Of a stretch of 64,000 bases of DNA, positions 34,193-42,143 are shown in pieces. Under the pieces are notes generated by a model. That model searched no databases. It saw nothing but the letters and a program-made list of their open reading frames with translations, and had not been told where the DNA came from. The translations under genes were made by a program, and so were the position numbers. Numbering within the stretch: position 1 is the first letter of the stretch; every line of letters begins with the position of its first letter. Source of the DNA: Pseudomonas batumici (GTDB lineage Bacteria > Pseudomonadota > Gammaproteobacteria > Pseudomonadales > Pseudomonadaceae). The stretch lies in contig NZ_JXDG01000003.1 in assembly GCF_000820515.1 (NCBI RefSeq), positions 186,001 through 250,000 on the forward strand. Direction: 5' to 3'.

Positions 34193-35204
34193 TAACGCCG
34201 CCGTCACCCAGAAGCTGACCCGGGTCGATAAAGCCGCGATCTTGCTGCTGTCGCTGGGTTCCACCGATGCCGCACAAGTGTTGCGCCACATGGGCCCCAA
34301 GGAGGTCCAGCGGGTTGGCGTGGCCATGGCGCAGATGGGCAACGTGCATCGCGAGCAGGTCGAGCAGGTCATGAGCGAGTTCGTCGAGATCGTCGGCGAC
34401 CAGACCAGCCTGGGCGTCGGCTCCGACGACTACGTGCGCAAGATGCTCACCCAGGCCCTGGGCGAAGACAAGGCCAACGGCCTGATCGACCGTATCCTGC
34501 TGGGCGGCAATACCAGCGGCCTGGACAGTCTCAAGTGGATGGAACCACGGGCGGTGGCGGACGTGATCCGTTACGAGCACCCGCAGATCCAGGCGATTGT
34601 CGTGGCTTACCTGGACCCCGACCAGGCCGGCGAAGTGCTGAACAACTTCGACCACAAGGTACGCCTGGACATCATCCTGCGGGTCTCGTCGCTGAACACG
34701 GTTCAGCCGGCGGCCCTCAAGGAGCTCAACCAGATTCTCGAGAAGCAGTTCTCCGGCAACTCCAACGCGGCCCGTACCACCTTGGGCGGTATCAAGCGTG
34801 CCGCGGACATCATGAACTTCCTCGACAGCTCGATCGAAGGCCAGTTGATGGACTCGATCCGCGAAGTGGACGAGGACCTGTCGACCCAGATCGAAGACCT
34901 CATGTTCGTCTTCAACAACCTGTCCGACGTCGACGACCGCGGGATCCAGGCGCTGCTGCGCGAAGTGTCTTCGGACGTGCTGGTGCTTGCGCTCAAAGGC
35001 TCGGACGAAGGCGTCAAGGAAAAGATCTTCAAGAACATGTCCAAGCGTGCGGCGGAACTGCTGCGCGACGACCTCGAAGCCAAGGGTCCGGTTCGCGTCA
35101 GCGACGTGGAGACCGCGCAGAAGGAAATCCTCACCATCGCCCGCCGTATGGCCGAAGCCGGAGAAATCGTGCTCGGTGGCAAGGGCGGCGAAGAGATGAT
35201 CTAA
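34185..35204 (+). CDS. fliG: Flagellar motor switch protein
   Basis: A 339-residue cytoplasmic rotor protein that binds FliF and interacts with the stator. The N-terminal domain (KAAILLLSLGSTDAAQVLRH), the middle EHPQ motif (YEHPQIQAIVVAYLDPDQAG) and the C-terminal motor domain with charged residues (FVFNNLSDVDDRGIQALLRE; MSKRAAELLRDDLEAKGPVR) are all present. The gene is complete. It ends 10 bases before the broken fliH. Confidence 0.97.
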   Translation: MSNNAAVTQKLTRVDKAAILLLSLGSTDAAQVLRHMGPKEVQRVGVAMAQMGNVHREQVEQVMSEFVEIVGDQTSLGVGSDDYVRKMLTQALGEDKANGLIDRILLGGNTSGLDSLKWMEPRAVADVIRYEHPQIQAIVVAYLDPDQAGEVLNNFDHKVRLDIILRVSSLNTVQPAALKELNQILEKQFSGNSNAARTTLGGIKRAADIMNFLDSSIEGQLMDSIREVDEDLSTQIEDLMFVFNNLSDVDDRGIQALLREVSSDVLVLALKGSDEGVKEKIFKNMSKRAAELLRDDLEAKGPVRVSDVETAQKEILTIARRMAEAGEIVLGGKGGEEMI

Positions 35205-35214
35205 GGATCAAGCC

Positions 35215-35387
35215 ATGACTGATCCAACCGATCTGATCCGCGCCCGGGATGTGAGTGGTTTCGACCTCTGGTCGCTGCCCAGCTTCGACCCGCATGTCGA
35301 GGAGCCCGAGCCCGAACCGGTGGAAGAACCGCCGGCCGAGATCGAAGAAGTGCCGCTGGAGGAAGTCCAGCCGCTGACCCTCGAAGG
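35215..35387 (+). pseudogene. fliH: fliH, 5' fragment joined to foreign sequence
   Basis: The first 56-57 codons are ordinary Pseudomonas FliH ([20 protein letters not shown], then an acidic Glu/Pro stretch and [11 protein letters not shown]). FliH should continue to roughly 250 residues as the regulator of the FliI export ATPase. At about 35385 the sequence changes to cusA; the frame then reads noise and stops at 35529, giving a 104-residue chimera. fliI, fliJ and the export genes that normally follow are absent. The join lies in a short perfect palindrome, CCCTCGA-AGGG-TCGAGGG at 35378-35395. Confidence 0.92.
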
Positions 35388-36230
35388 GTCGAGGGCGTGG
35401 CCCGTTATCCCATCAACCTGCGTTACCCGCGGGAATGGCGGGACAGCCCGCAGGCCTTGCAGCGCTTGCCGATGCTCACCGCCAGCGGGCAACAGATCAC
35501 CCTCGGCGCGGTGGCGGATATCGGCGTGAGCGCGGGGCCGCCGATGCTGCGCAGCGAGAACGGCCGCCTGTCGGGCTGGGTCTATGTGGATGTCCGCGGG
35601 CGCGACCTGGCCTCGACCGCCAGGGACCTGCAGCAACAGGTGGCCCGGCAGGTGAAGCTCAAGGCCGGGATGACCGTCTCCTACTCCGGGCAGTACGAGT
35701 TCCTGGAGCGGGCCAATGCCCGGCTGATGTGGGTGGTGCCGGCCACCCTGCTGATCATTTTCGTGCTGCTCTACCTCACCTTCGGGCGTTTCAGCGAAGC
35801 GGGACTGATCATGCTGACCCTGCCTTTCGCGCTGTCCGGCGGCGTCTGGTTGCTCTACCTGCTGGACTTCAACCTGTCGGTGGCCACGGGGGTGGGCTTT
35901 ATCGCACTGGCCGGGGTGTCGGCGGAGTTCGGCGTGATCATGCTGCTCTATCTGAAGAACGCCTGGACGGCGCGCCAAGACGCAGGAAGCGAGGAGGACC
36001 GCGATTTGCTTGAAGCGATAGGCGAGGGCGCGGTCTTGCGGGTCCGGCCCAAGGTGATGACGGTGGCGGTGATCATCGCCGGCCTGCTGCCGATTCTCTG
36101 GGGCAGCGGCACCGGTTCCGAAGTGATGAAGCGGATCGCCGCGCCGATGGTCGGTGGCATGATCACCGCGCCGTTGTTGTCGATGCTGGTGCTGCCGGCG
36201 GCCTACTGGTTGATGAAGCGTCGGCGGTAA
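35388..36230 (+). pseudogene. cusA: cusA-type heavy-metal RND pump, 3' fragment
   Basis: An open frame of 281 codons is the C-terminal quarter of CusA (full length about 1050). It begins [19 protein letters not shown] and includes the transmembrane helices 8-12 region ([60 protein letters not shown]). The N-terminal pump half and the metal-binding Met residues are missing, and a GTG at 35397 has no ribosome site, so no working pump is made. No cusB or cusC precedes it. It is joined out of frame to the fliH fragment. Confidence 0.92.
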
Positions 36231-36238
36231 ATCAGATC

Positions 36239-36268
36239 TGTGGCGAGCGGGCAAGCCCGCTCGCCACA
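36239..36268. repeat. REP-type palindrome after the cusA fragment
   Basis: A perfect 14-bp inverted repeat, TGTGGCGAGCGGGC / GCCCGCTCGCCACA, with a 2-base centre. This is the common Pseudomonas extragenic REP sequence; it can also act as a transcription stop or 3' stabiliser. Confidence 0.85.
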
Positions 36269-36318
36269 AGGGGGGACGCTGCTGGTCGCCCCCCCCCCGG
36301 ATTTTTTGTTCCTCTTTA

Positions 36319-36332
36319 CTGGCCTGGATCAA
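36319..36332 (+). promoter_or_regulatory. Candidate ANR box of hcnABC
   Basis: CTGGC-N4-ATCAA resembles the ANR/FNR box TTGAT-N4-ATCAA: the right half is perfect and the left half degenerate, as in hcnA promoters where anaerobic control has been shown. Its centre is about 68 bases before the hcnA start codon. Confidence 0.6.
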
Positions 36333-36376
36333 ATTTTCGCAGCGTCGAATCCCTTAGCGTGCACCCTTCACGCTAG

Positions 36377-36386
36377 TCATGGACGA
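36377..36386 (+). promoter_or_regulatory. RsmA/RsmE binding site in the hcnA leader
   Basis: TCATGGACGA fits the RsmA/E consensus A/UCANGGANGU/A at every position and lies 7 bases before the hcnA start codon, overlapping the ribosome-binding region. Gac/Rsm control of hcnA translation through such a GGA motif is established in P. protegens CHA0. Confidence 0.85.
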
Positions 36387-36393
36387 TGCACCT

Positions 36394-36708
36394 ATGCAAA
36401 ACCTGGATCGACAATACGATATTCAACCCCTTTCCCAAGTGGACATGACCGTCCACCTCAACGGTCAGCTGGTGCCGGCAGCCGCCGGCGAGACCGTACT
36501 CAGCGTGCTGCAATCGGTCGGCCTGCGGCAGCTGGCGCGCAACGATCACGGCCAGGTCGCCGGGGCCTTCTGCGGCATGGGCGTTTGCCAGTGCTGCCTG
36601 GTCTCGATCGATGGCCGGTTCAAGCGCCGGGCTTGCCAGACGCTGGTACGACCGGGCATGCAAATCGAAACCGGCGTCAGCCGCTTCCCCGTGCTGGAGG
36701 TGCTATGA
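36394..36708 (+). CDS. hcnA: Hydrogen cyanide synthase subunit A
   Basis: A 104-residue [2Fe-2S] protein of the membrane-associated glycine dehydrogenase complex that makes HCN and CO2. The cluster-binding cysteines are in GAFCGMGVCQCCLV and the last one in RRACQTL. The start at 36394 (MQNLDRQYDIQPL) aligns with HcnA and gives the family length of 104; the in-frame ATG at 36379 belongs to the RsmA site. It overlaps hcnB by 4 bases. Confidence 0.95.
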   Translation: MQNLDRQYDIQPLSQVDMTVHLNGQLVPAAAGETVLSVLQSVGLRQLARNDHGQVAGAFCGMGVCQCCLVSIDGRFKRRACQTLVRPGMQIETGVSRFPVLEVL

Positions 36709-38105
36709 ACCGCTTGCCCGTGGTGATCGTCGGCGGTGGTCCGGCCGGCATGGCCGCCGCCGCCGAGCTGGCCCGGCACGAGGTGTCCAGCGTGCTGTTC
36801 GAGGAAGCTTCGCGCCTGGGCGGCGTGGTTTATCGAGGACCGTTGCGCAACGGCGTCGACCTCGGCTACCTGGGCACGCGCTACCGCGAGGTGCTGGAGC
36901 GGCTGCACGGTGAGTTCGCGCGTTATTCCGACCGGGTCGATGTGCGCCTGGGCGCTCGGATCCTCGGCGGCGAAGGTACGCGAACGTTGATGGCGCTGGA
37001 CGCCGCCGAACGCCTGCATGAGGTCGAATATTCGCAACTGCTGCTGGCTGCCGGCTGCCATGAGCGCAACGTGCCGTTTCCCGGCTGGACCTTGCCCGGG
37101 GTCATGCTGCTCGGCGGTTTGCAGTTGCAGATCAAGAGCGGCGTGGTCAAGCCGCTGGGAGCCACCGTGATCGCCGGCACCGGTCCCCTGTTGCCCTTGG
37201 TGGCCTGCCAGTTGCACGCCGCCGGGGTGTCGGTGGCGGGCGTTTATGAAGCCAGCGCGTTTGGCCGGATCGCCCGTGAAAGCCTGGCCCTGCTGAACAA
37301 GCCGCAGATGTTTCTCGATGGCTTGAGCATGCTCGCCTATCTGAAGTTGCACGGCATCCCGTTCTACTACGGCTGGGGTGTGGTCGAGGCCCAGGGGCGC
37401 GAGGAACTGACGCGCGTGACCCTGGCGCCTTATTCCAGCGATTGGCAGCCGGACCTTGCCCAGGCTCACCGGATCGAGGCCCGGACCCTGGCGGTCGGTT
37501 ACGGCTTTGTCCCGCGCACCCAACTCAGCCAGCAGATGGGCCTGGTCCATGGGGTCGGCGAGGACGGCTGCCTGCGGCCCGAGACTAACGTCTGGCAGCA
37601 GAGCAGCGAACCGTCCATCCATCTGGCCGGCGACATGGGCGGGATTCGTGGCGGCGAGGCGGCGATGCTGGCCGGCAGGATTGCCGCCGTATCGATCCTG
37701 ATGCAACGCGATGTGCTCGACACCGAGTCCGCCCTGGCCCTGCGCCAGGTCTACCTGGACAAGCTGAAGAAGATCCGCAGGTTCCGCGCCGGCGTCGATC
37801 GCTACACCCGACGCGGCACCCGGCAGATCGACCTGCCCAGGGCCGACACGGTGATCTGTCGTTGCGAGCATGCGACCCGCGCCGATATCGACCTCGCCCT
37901 GTCCCAGGGGGTCGAGGACATGGCCGCGCTGAAGATGCGCACGCGGGTCAGCATGGGCGATTGCCAGGGGCGCATGTGCGTCGGCTATTGCAGCGACCGC
38001 CTGCGCCAGGCCACCGGACGCGCCGATGTCGGCTGGCTGCGCCCGCGCTTTCCCATCGAGCCGATTCCCTTTTCCGCCTTCCAGAACCTGGGCAAGGACG
38101 CCTGA
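36705..38105 (+). CDS. hcnB: Hydrogen cyanide synthase subunit B
   Basis: A 466-residue FAD-dependent oxidoreductase subunit. The N-terminal dinucleotide motif is VVIVGGGPAGMAAAAELARH, a second nucleotide-binding site is near TVIAGTGPLLPLVACQL, and a C-terminal Cys-rich iron-sulfur region has CRCEHATRADID and CQGRMCVGYC. This is the HcnB/OoxA layout. The ATG at 36705 overlaps the hcnA stop; the longer frame upstream is noise. hcnC follows after 3 bases. Confidence 0.95.
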   Translation: MNRLPVVIVGGGPAGMAAAAELARHEVSSVLFEEASRLGGVVYRGPLRNGVDLGYLGTRYREVLERLHGEFARYSDRVDVRLGARILGGEGTRTLMALDAAERLHEVEYSQLLLAAGCHERNVPFPGWTLPGVMLLGGLQLQIKSGVVKPLGATVIAGTGPLLPLVACQLHAAGVSVAGVYEASAFGRIARESLALLNKPQMFLDGLSMLAYLKLHGIPFYYGWGVVEAQGREELTRVTLAPYSSDWQPDLAQAHRIEARTLAVGYGFVPRTQLSQQMGLVHGVGEDGCLRPETNVWQQSSEPSIHLAGDMGGIRGGEAAMLAGRIAAVSILMQRDVLDTESALALRQVYLDKLKKIRRFRAGVDRYTRRGTRQIDLPRADTVICRCEHATRADIDLALSQGVEDMAALKMRTRVSMGDCQGRMCVGYCSDRLRQATGRADVGWLRPRFPIEPIPFSAFQNLGKDA

Positions 38106-38108
38106 ACC

Positions 38109-39359
38109 ATGAACAGAACCTACGATGTGGTGATTGCCGGTGGCGGCGTGATCGGTGCTTCCTGTGCCTACCATCTGTCCCGGCGCAGGAACCTCAAGAT
38201 CGCCTTGATCGACGCCAAGCGCCCCGGCAATGCGACCCGGGCTTCGGCCGGCGGTCTGTGGGCCATCGGCGAGTCGGTGGGACTGGGCTGCGGGGTGATC
38301 TTCTTCCGCATGATGTCGGCCCAGCGTCGTCGCGAGGCCCACGGCGCGGCGGTGGCGGTGGACGCGAGCACCCCGCATATCCTGCCGCCGGCGTTTTTCG
38401 AGTTCGCCCTGCAGTCCAATGCCCTCTATCCGCAGCTGCACCGCGAACTGATCGAACGCCATGGCATGGACTTCAAGTTCGAACGCACCGGTTTGAAATA
38501 CGTGATCTACGACGATGAAGACCGCCTGTATGCCGAGCACATCGTTTCGCGGATCCCGCACCTGGCCGAGCAGTTGCGTTGGCTGGATCGCGCAGCGCTG
38601 CGCGAGGCCGAACCGGCGGTGAGCCATGAGGCGCAGGGGGCGCTGGAATTTCTCTGCGACCACCAGGTCAGCCCGTTCCGCCTGGCCGATGCCTACACCG
38701 AGGCGGCGCGGCAGAATGGCGTGGACCTGTACTTCAACACCAATGTCACCGGGGTCCTGCACGAGGGCGGTCGGGTCAGCGGTGTACGCACCGCCGAGCA
38801 AGGCACCTTCCACTGCGCCACGCTGATCAATGCCGCCGGGGCCTGGGCTGCCGAGCTCAGCGAGCAGGCCAGCGGGATCAGGCTGCCGGTCAAGCCGGTG
38901 AAAGGCCAGATCCTCCTGACCGAGCGCATGCCCAAGTTGCTGGAGGGCTGCTTGACCACCAGCGATTGTTATATGGCGCAAAAGGACAACGGTGAAATCC
39001 TCATCGGCAGCACCACCGAGGACAAGGGCTTCGATGTCAGTACGACCTTCCCGGAAGTCGCCGGCCTGGTGCAGGGGGCCTTGCGTTGTGTGCCCGAGCT
39101 CAAGGGCATCAACCTCAAGCGCTGCTGGGCCGGCCTGCGCCCGGGCTCGCCCGACGAGCTGCCGATACTTGGGGCCATGGCGGGCGTGGAAGGCTATCTG
39201 AATGCCTGCGGGCATTTCCGCACCGGCATCCTGACTTCGGCGATCACCGGCGTGATGCTCGAACGGCTGGTCCATCAGGAGCCTCTGCCCCTGGAGATCA
39301 CGCCGTTCCTGGCGGATCGCTTCGAGGTGGGGCTTGCCCCGATGTCCGTCGCCTCATGA
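38109..39359 (+). CDS. hcnC: Hydrogen cyanide synthase subunit C
   Basis: A 416-residue FAD-dependent amino-acid oxidase-type subunit that oxidises glycine. It has YDVVIAGGGVIGASCAYHLS at the N-terminus, RASAGGLWAIGESVGLGCGV near residue 45, and the FAD-domain end ACGHFRTGILTSAITG. Length and sequence match HcnC closely. It completes a compact three-gene operon; no terminator is obvious before the opposing toxin-antitoxin genes. Confidence 0.96.
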   Translation: MNRTYDVVIAGGGVIGASCAYHLSRRRNLKIALIDAKRPGNATRASAGGLWAIGESVGLGCGVIFFRMMSAQRRREAHGAAVAVDASTPHILPPAFFEFALQSNALYPQLHRELIERHGMDFKFERTGLKYVIYDDEDRLYAEHIVSRIPHLAEQLRWLDRAALREAEPAVSHEAQGALEFLCDHQVSPFRLADAYTEAARQNGVDLYFNTNVTGVLHEGGRVSGVRTAEQGTFHCATLINAAGAWAAELSEQASGIRLPVKPVKGQILLTERMPKLLEGCLTTSDCYMAQKDNGEILIGSTTEDKGFDVSTTFPEVAGLVQGALRCVPELKGINLKRCWAGLRPGSPDELPILGAMAGVEGYLNACGHFRTGILTSAITGVMLERLVHQEPLPLEITPFLADRFEVGLAPMSVAS

Positions 39360-39406
39360 AGACATCGGGAGCGCCGCGCAACCTGGTGCAGGAGCGGCCC
39401 GTCGCC

Positions 39407-39721
39407 TCAGGTCAGGGACGCCAGGCGCTCCACGGTTTCAGGGTACTTCTCGACCAGGCGGATCAGCGTGGTGGCCTGGGCATTGGGCCTGGCCCGCCCC
39501 TGTTCCCAGTTTTCCAGGGTCCGGGTGTTGGTGCGCAGGTACAGGGCGAATACCGCCCGTGACAGCTTCAGCTGGGTTCGGATCGCCACCAGCTCATCGG
39601 CGCTGATCGGTTGCAGCTTGTTCAACTGGATCTTGTGGGTACGCAGGGTGACCTTCCCCTGGCGTTCATCGGCCAGGGCATCGAAGCCCTCGACCAGCTC
39701 TGCAAAGATGTCACGCTTCAT
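39407..39721 (-). CDS. HigA-like antitoxin (XRE family)
   Basis: A 104-residue protein with a C-terminal helix-turn-helix (ELVAIRTQLKLSRAVFALYL; NTRTLENWEQGRARPNAQAT) at residues about 42-90. It is encoded after, and overlaps by 11 bases, a RelE/HigB-like toxin, which is the HigBA order. It should neutralise the toxin and repress the pair's promoter. The group is also close to NadS-type antitoxins. Confidence 0.85.
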   Translation of the reverse strand: MKRDIFAELVEGFDALADERQGKVTLRTHKIQLNKLQPISADELVAIRTQLKLSRAVFALYLRTNTRTLENWEQGRARPNAQATTLIRLVEKYPETVERLASLT

Positions 39722-40061
39722 GATGGTTTCTCGCCTCTATCTCTCGGTCCAGAAGCCGCTTCAGGGTTCCCTTCTGCTGCGGGCTCAAATCGTCCTGCTG
39801 GTCTTTGTCGTACAGGGTGAACAACCAGAACTGGGAACCTTGCGGCCACTTGTAATAGATCACCCGGATGTCGCCCCGTTTACCTTTGTGTCGCTTCATG
39901 TCCACACAACGGACCTTGCGCAGTCCGCCGGTGCCCTGGATGACCTCACCCGCTTCGGGGTTGTGCAGCAAGGCGAGCTGGAAACATCGGAACGCCTCGT
40001 CGCCCAGGTAGGCTCTGCGATGACGTTCGAAGGGAGGCAGTTCGATAAACAGAGCATTCAT
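39711..40061 (-). CDS. HigB/RelE-like toxin
   Basis: A 116-residue small basic protein of the RelE/HigB superfamily, usually a ribosome-dependent mRNA interferase. It starts MNALFIELPPFERHRRAYLG; basic residues cluster in LRKVRCVDMKRHKGKRGDIRV and the core ends with WLFTLYDKDQQDDLSPQQ. The ATG at 40061 fits the family; a GTG at 40079 is possible. Upstream, TACG-N7-CGTA spans the promoter region (about 40070-40084) and may be part of an operator. Confidence 0.82.
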   Translation of the reverse strand: MNALFIELPPFERHRRAYLGDEAFRCFQLALLHNPEAGEVIQGTGGLRKVRCVDMKRHKGKRGDIRVIYYKWPQGSQFWLFTLYDKDQQDDLSPQQKGTLKRLLDREIEARNHHEA

Positions 40062-40227
40062 TATTTGTACGCTACTCACGTATAGAGTTAAAGAGAGAAT
40101 GTGTGTCTGCTCTTCACCCTAGTTGAGTCCTGACAGCCTCTTTGTGGGACTTTTCCTGCGTATTTGCAGTGTTGAGCGGCGATGTTTGTCAGGGGAGGGA
40201 CGTTGCTCGCGATTGATGTTTTTCCTG

Positions 40228-41553
40228 TCACTCGCCGCCGAGCAGCTGCACGATCAGCCAGGCGTTCGCCGCACCGATCACCACGAACAGGCCCCAGGCG
40301 AGCCCCTTGGTGTACCAGCGATTCACGAACTCGCCCATCAGGCGTTCATCGCCGGTCATGCGGATCAACGGGTAGAGGGCAAAGGGCAGTTGCAGGCTCA
40401 GCACCACCTGGCTCAGCACCAGCAGCTTGCCCACCGCCCCTTCGCCCATCAGCCAGACCCCGGCAAAGGCCGGGATCAGCGCCAGGCCTCGGGTGATCAG
40501 GCGGCGCTGCCAGCAGGGGATCTTCAGGTTCAGGTAGCCTTCCATGATCACCTGGCCGGCGATAGTGCCGGTAAAGGTCGAGCTCTGCCCGGACGCCAGC
40601 AGGGCGATGCCGAACAAGGTGCTGGCGAAGGCGCCGCCCACCAGCGGGTCGAGCAGGTGATAGGCGTCCTGGATCTCCACCACCTCGGTATGCCCGCTCT
40701 GGTGGAAGGCCGCCGCGGCGAGGATCAGGATCGCCGCATTGACCAGCAACGCCAGGCCCAGGGAGCCGAGGGTATCGATGCGTGCCAGGCGCACGGCGTC
40801 CTGGCGGCTGGCCTGGTCCGTGCCGATCAGTCGGGTCTGCACCACCGAGGTGTGCAGGTACAGGTTATGGGGCATGACCGTGGCCCCGAGAATGCCGATG
40901 GCCAGGTACAGCGGCGCGGCTTCGCCCAGGGCCGAGAGGGATGGCTTGAAACCCTGGAACACCTGCGGCCAGTAAGGCTTGATCAGCACCAGCTCGATGA
41001 AAAAGCACACGCCGATGGTTGCCACCAGCACCAGCATGATCGCCTCCAGGCGCCGGAAACCGCGGTTCTGCAGGGCCAGGATGAGCAAGGTGTCGAGTGC
41101 CGTCAGGGCAATGCCAAAGGTCAGCGAACAGCCCAGCAGCAGATGGAAGGCCAGGGCGCAGCCGAGGACTTCGGCCAGGTCCGTGGCGATGATCGAGACC
41201 TCCGCCAGCAACCACTGCAGCTTGGCCGAGCGCGGGCTGTAGCGCTCCCGGCAGAGCTGCGCCAGGTCCCGTCCGGTGGCGATCCCCAGGCGCGAGCAAA
41301 GGCACTGCACCGCCATGCCGGCGAGGCTGGCGAGCAACACCACGAACAGCAGGCTGTAGCCGAAACGCGAGCCGGCCTCGATGGCCGTGGCCCAGTTGCC
41401 CGGGTCCATGTAGCCGATGGAAATCAGCAAGCCGGGGCCGGCGAAGCGCAGGACGCGCTTGAAGAACGGCGCCCCGCTATCGACTGCAATCGAGCCGTTC
41501 ACTTCAGAAGGGCAGAAGGGGGCGGTGGCAACTTTCGGCAGGCTGAATTTCAC
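40228..41553 (-). CDS. mntH: NRAMP-family Mn2+/Fe2+:H+ symporter
   Basis: A 441-residue inner-membrane transporter with about 11 helices. The metal-site motifs DPGNWATAI (helix 1) and MPHNLYLHTSV (helix 6) are intact. The N-terminus carries about 30 polar residues before the first helix. It imports manganese and iron with protons. It runs opposite to hcnABC. I see no Fur or MntR site that I can defend in the 100 bases upstream. Confidence 0.94.
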   Translation of the reverse strand: MKFSLPKVATAPFCPSEVNGSIAVDSGAPFFKRVLRFAGPGLLISIGYMDPGNWATAIEAGSRFGYSLLFVVLLASLAGMAVQCLCSRLGIATGRDLAQLCRERYSPRSAKLQWLLAEVSIIATDLAEVLGCALAFHLLLGCSLTFGIALTALDTLLILALQNRGFRRLEAIMLVLVATIGVCFFIELVLIKPYWPQVFQGFKPSLSALGEAAPLYLAIGILGATVMPHNLYLHTSVVQTRLIGTDQASRQDAVRLARIDTLGSLGLALLVNAAILILAAAAFHQSGHTEVVEIQDAYHLLDPLVGGAFASTLFGIALLASGQSSTFTGTIAGQVIMEGYLNLKIPCWQRRLITRGLALIPAFAGVWLMGEGAVGKLLVLSQVVLSLQLPFALYPLIRMTGDERLMGEFVNRWYTKGLAWGLFVVIGAANAWLIVQLLGGE

Positions 41554-41686
41554 ACGGCGATCCAGGGCGACAGGCGAGGGGGTTCCAGATTAGACGTTTG
41601 CCGCGCTCGTCCCAAGCTATCGGGGCGATTGAATCTGCCTTGTCTTGAGTCCAGCCCCCGTGAAGCTTGGCCCGGCGCGGACGGGC

Positions 41687-42097
41687 TTACTGTTCCGGCG
41701 GGGTGGATGGCGCCGGGTCAGCGCCGTAGTGCCGGCCCAGTTCGACACGGTTTTCCTCGACCCAGCCGCTGAAGTCGTCACCGTCCTTGGCGATGTACAT
41801 GACCTGGGCCCAGCCGTCCTCGGTGCTGGCATACACCGTGAGGCTGTCGCCGGGAACGACGAAAACCTTTTTGGTGATACAGGCGCTGTTGGGGGCGCTG
41901 TGAAAGTACGCCCGACCCTTGCCGATGACCTTGCCTTCGACGGGCGGGCGGTAGCTGCCGGCTTCGGCATTGGCCTTTTCATGCAGGGCGGCGCAATCGA
42001 CGGGGGCTTCGCCCGCTTGGGCCAGGGGCGAGAGGCTCAGCAGCAGGCAGGCAAAGGGCAGCAGGCGGGCGGTGCGTTCCATGCGGGAGGTGTCCAT
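41687..42097 (-). CDS. Small exported SH3-like hypothetical protein
   Basis: A 136-residue protein with a signal peptide (MERTARLLPFACLLLSLSPL, cleavage after LAQA) followed by a bacterial SH3-like fold (KGRAYFHSAPNSACITKKVF; DSLTVYASTEDGWAQVMYIA; GWVEENRVELGRHYG). It has two Cys residues that could form a periplasmic disulfide. It is probably periplasmic and binds cell-wall material or another protein; the function is unknown. The start could also be the ATG at 42082. Confidence 0.75.
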   Translation of the reverse strand: MDTSRMERTARLLPFACLLLSLSPLAQAGEAPVDCAALHEKANAEAGSYRPPVEGKVIGKGRAYFHSAPNSACITKKVFVVPGDSLTVYASTEDGWAQVMYIAKDGDDFSGWVEENRVELGRHYGADPAPSTPPEQ

Positions 42098-42143
42098 CAA
42101 GGGTATGGGAAGCGGCTGATCATAACGTATCGGTCCGTGGCCA

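Noticed and set aside
32387..34372. A 661-codon antisense frame over fliF
   Set aside because: It is a shadow of fliF with low-complexity translation and no ribosome site.
35215..35529. A genuine 104-residue protein
   Set aside because: Only the first 56 codons have homology (FliH); the rest is an out-of-frame reading of cusA.
35397..36230. A functional short RND transporter read from GTG 35397
   Set aside because: It lacks the first three quarters of CusA including the metal-binding porter domain, and has no ribosome site.
36379..36393. Upstream ATG start for hcnA
   Set aside because: It lies within the RsmA/E site and extends the protein beyond the conserved N-terminus; the ATG at 36394 matches the family length of 104.
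36546..39275. A 909-codon open frame antisense to hcnABC
   Set aside because: It mirrors three well-supported hcn genes; long antisense frames are common in GC-rich DNA because stops are rare, and its translation has no recognisable domain.
40123..41772. A 549-codon forward frame over mntH
   Set aside because: The NRAMP motifs are on the opposite strand; this frame translates to Gln/His/Ala-rich noise.
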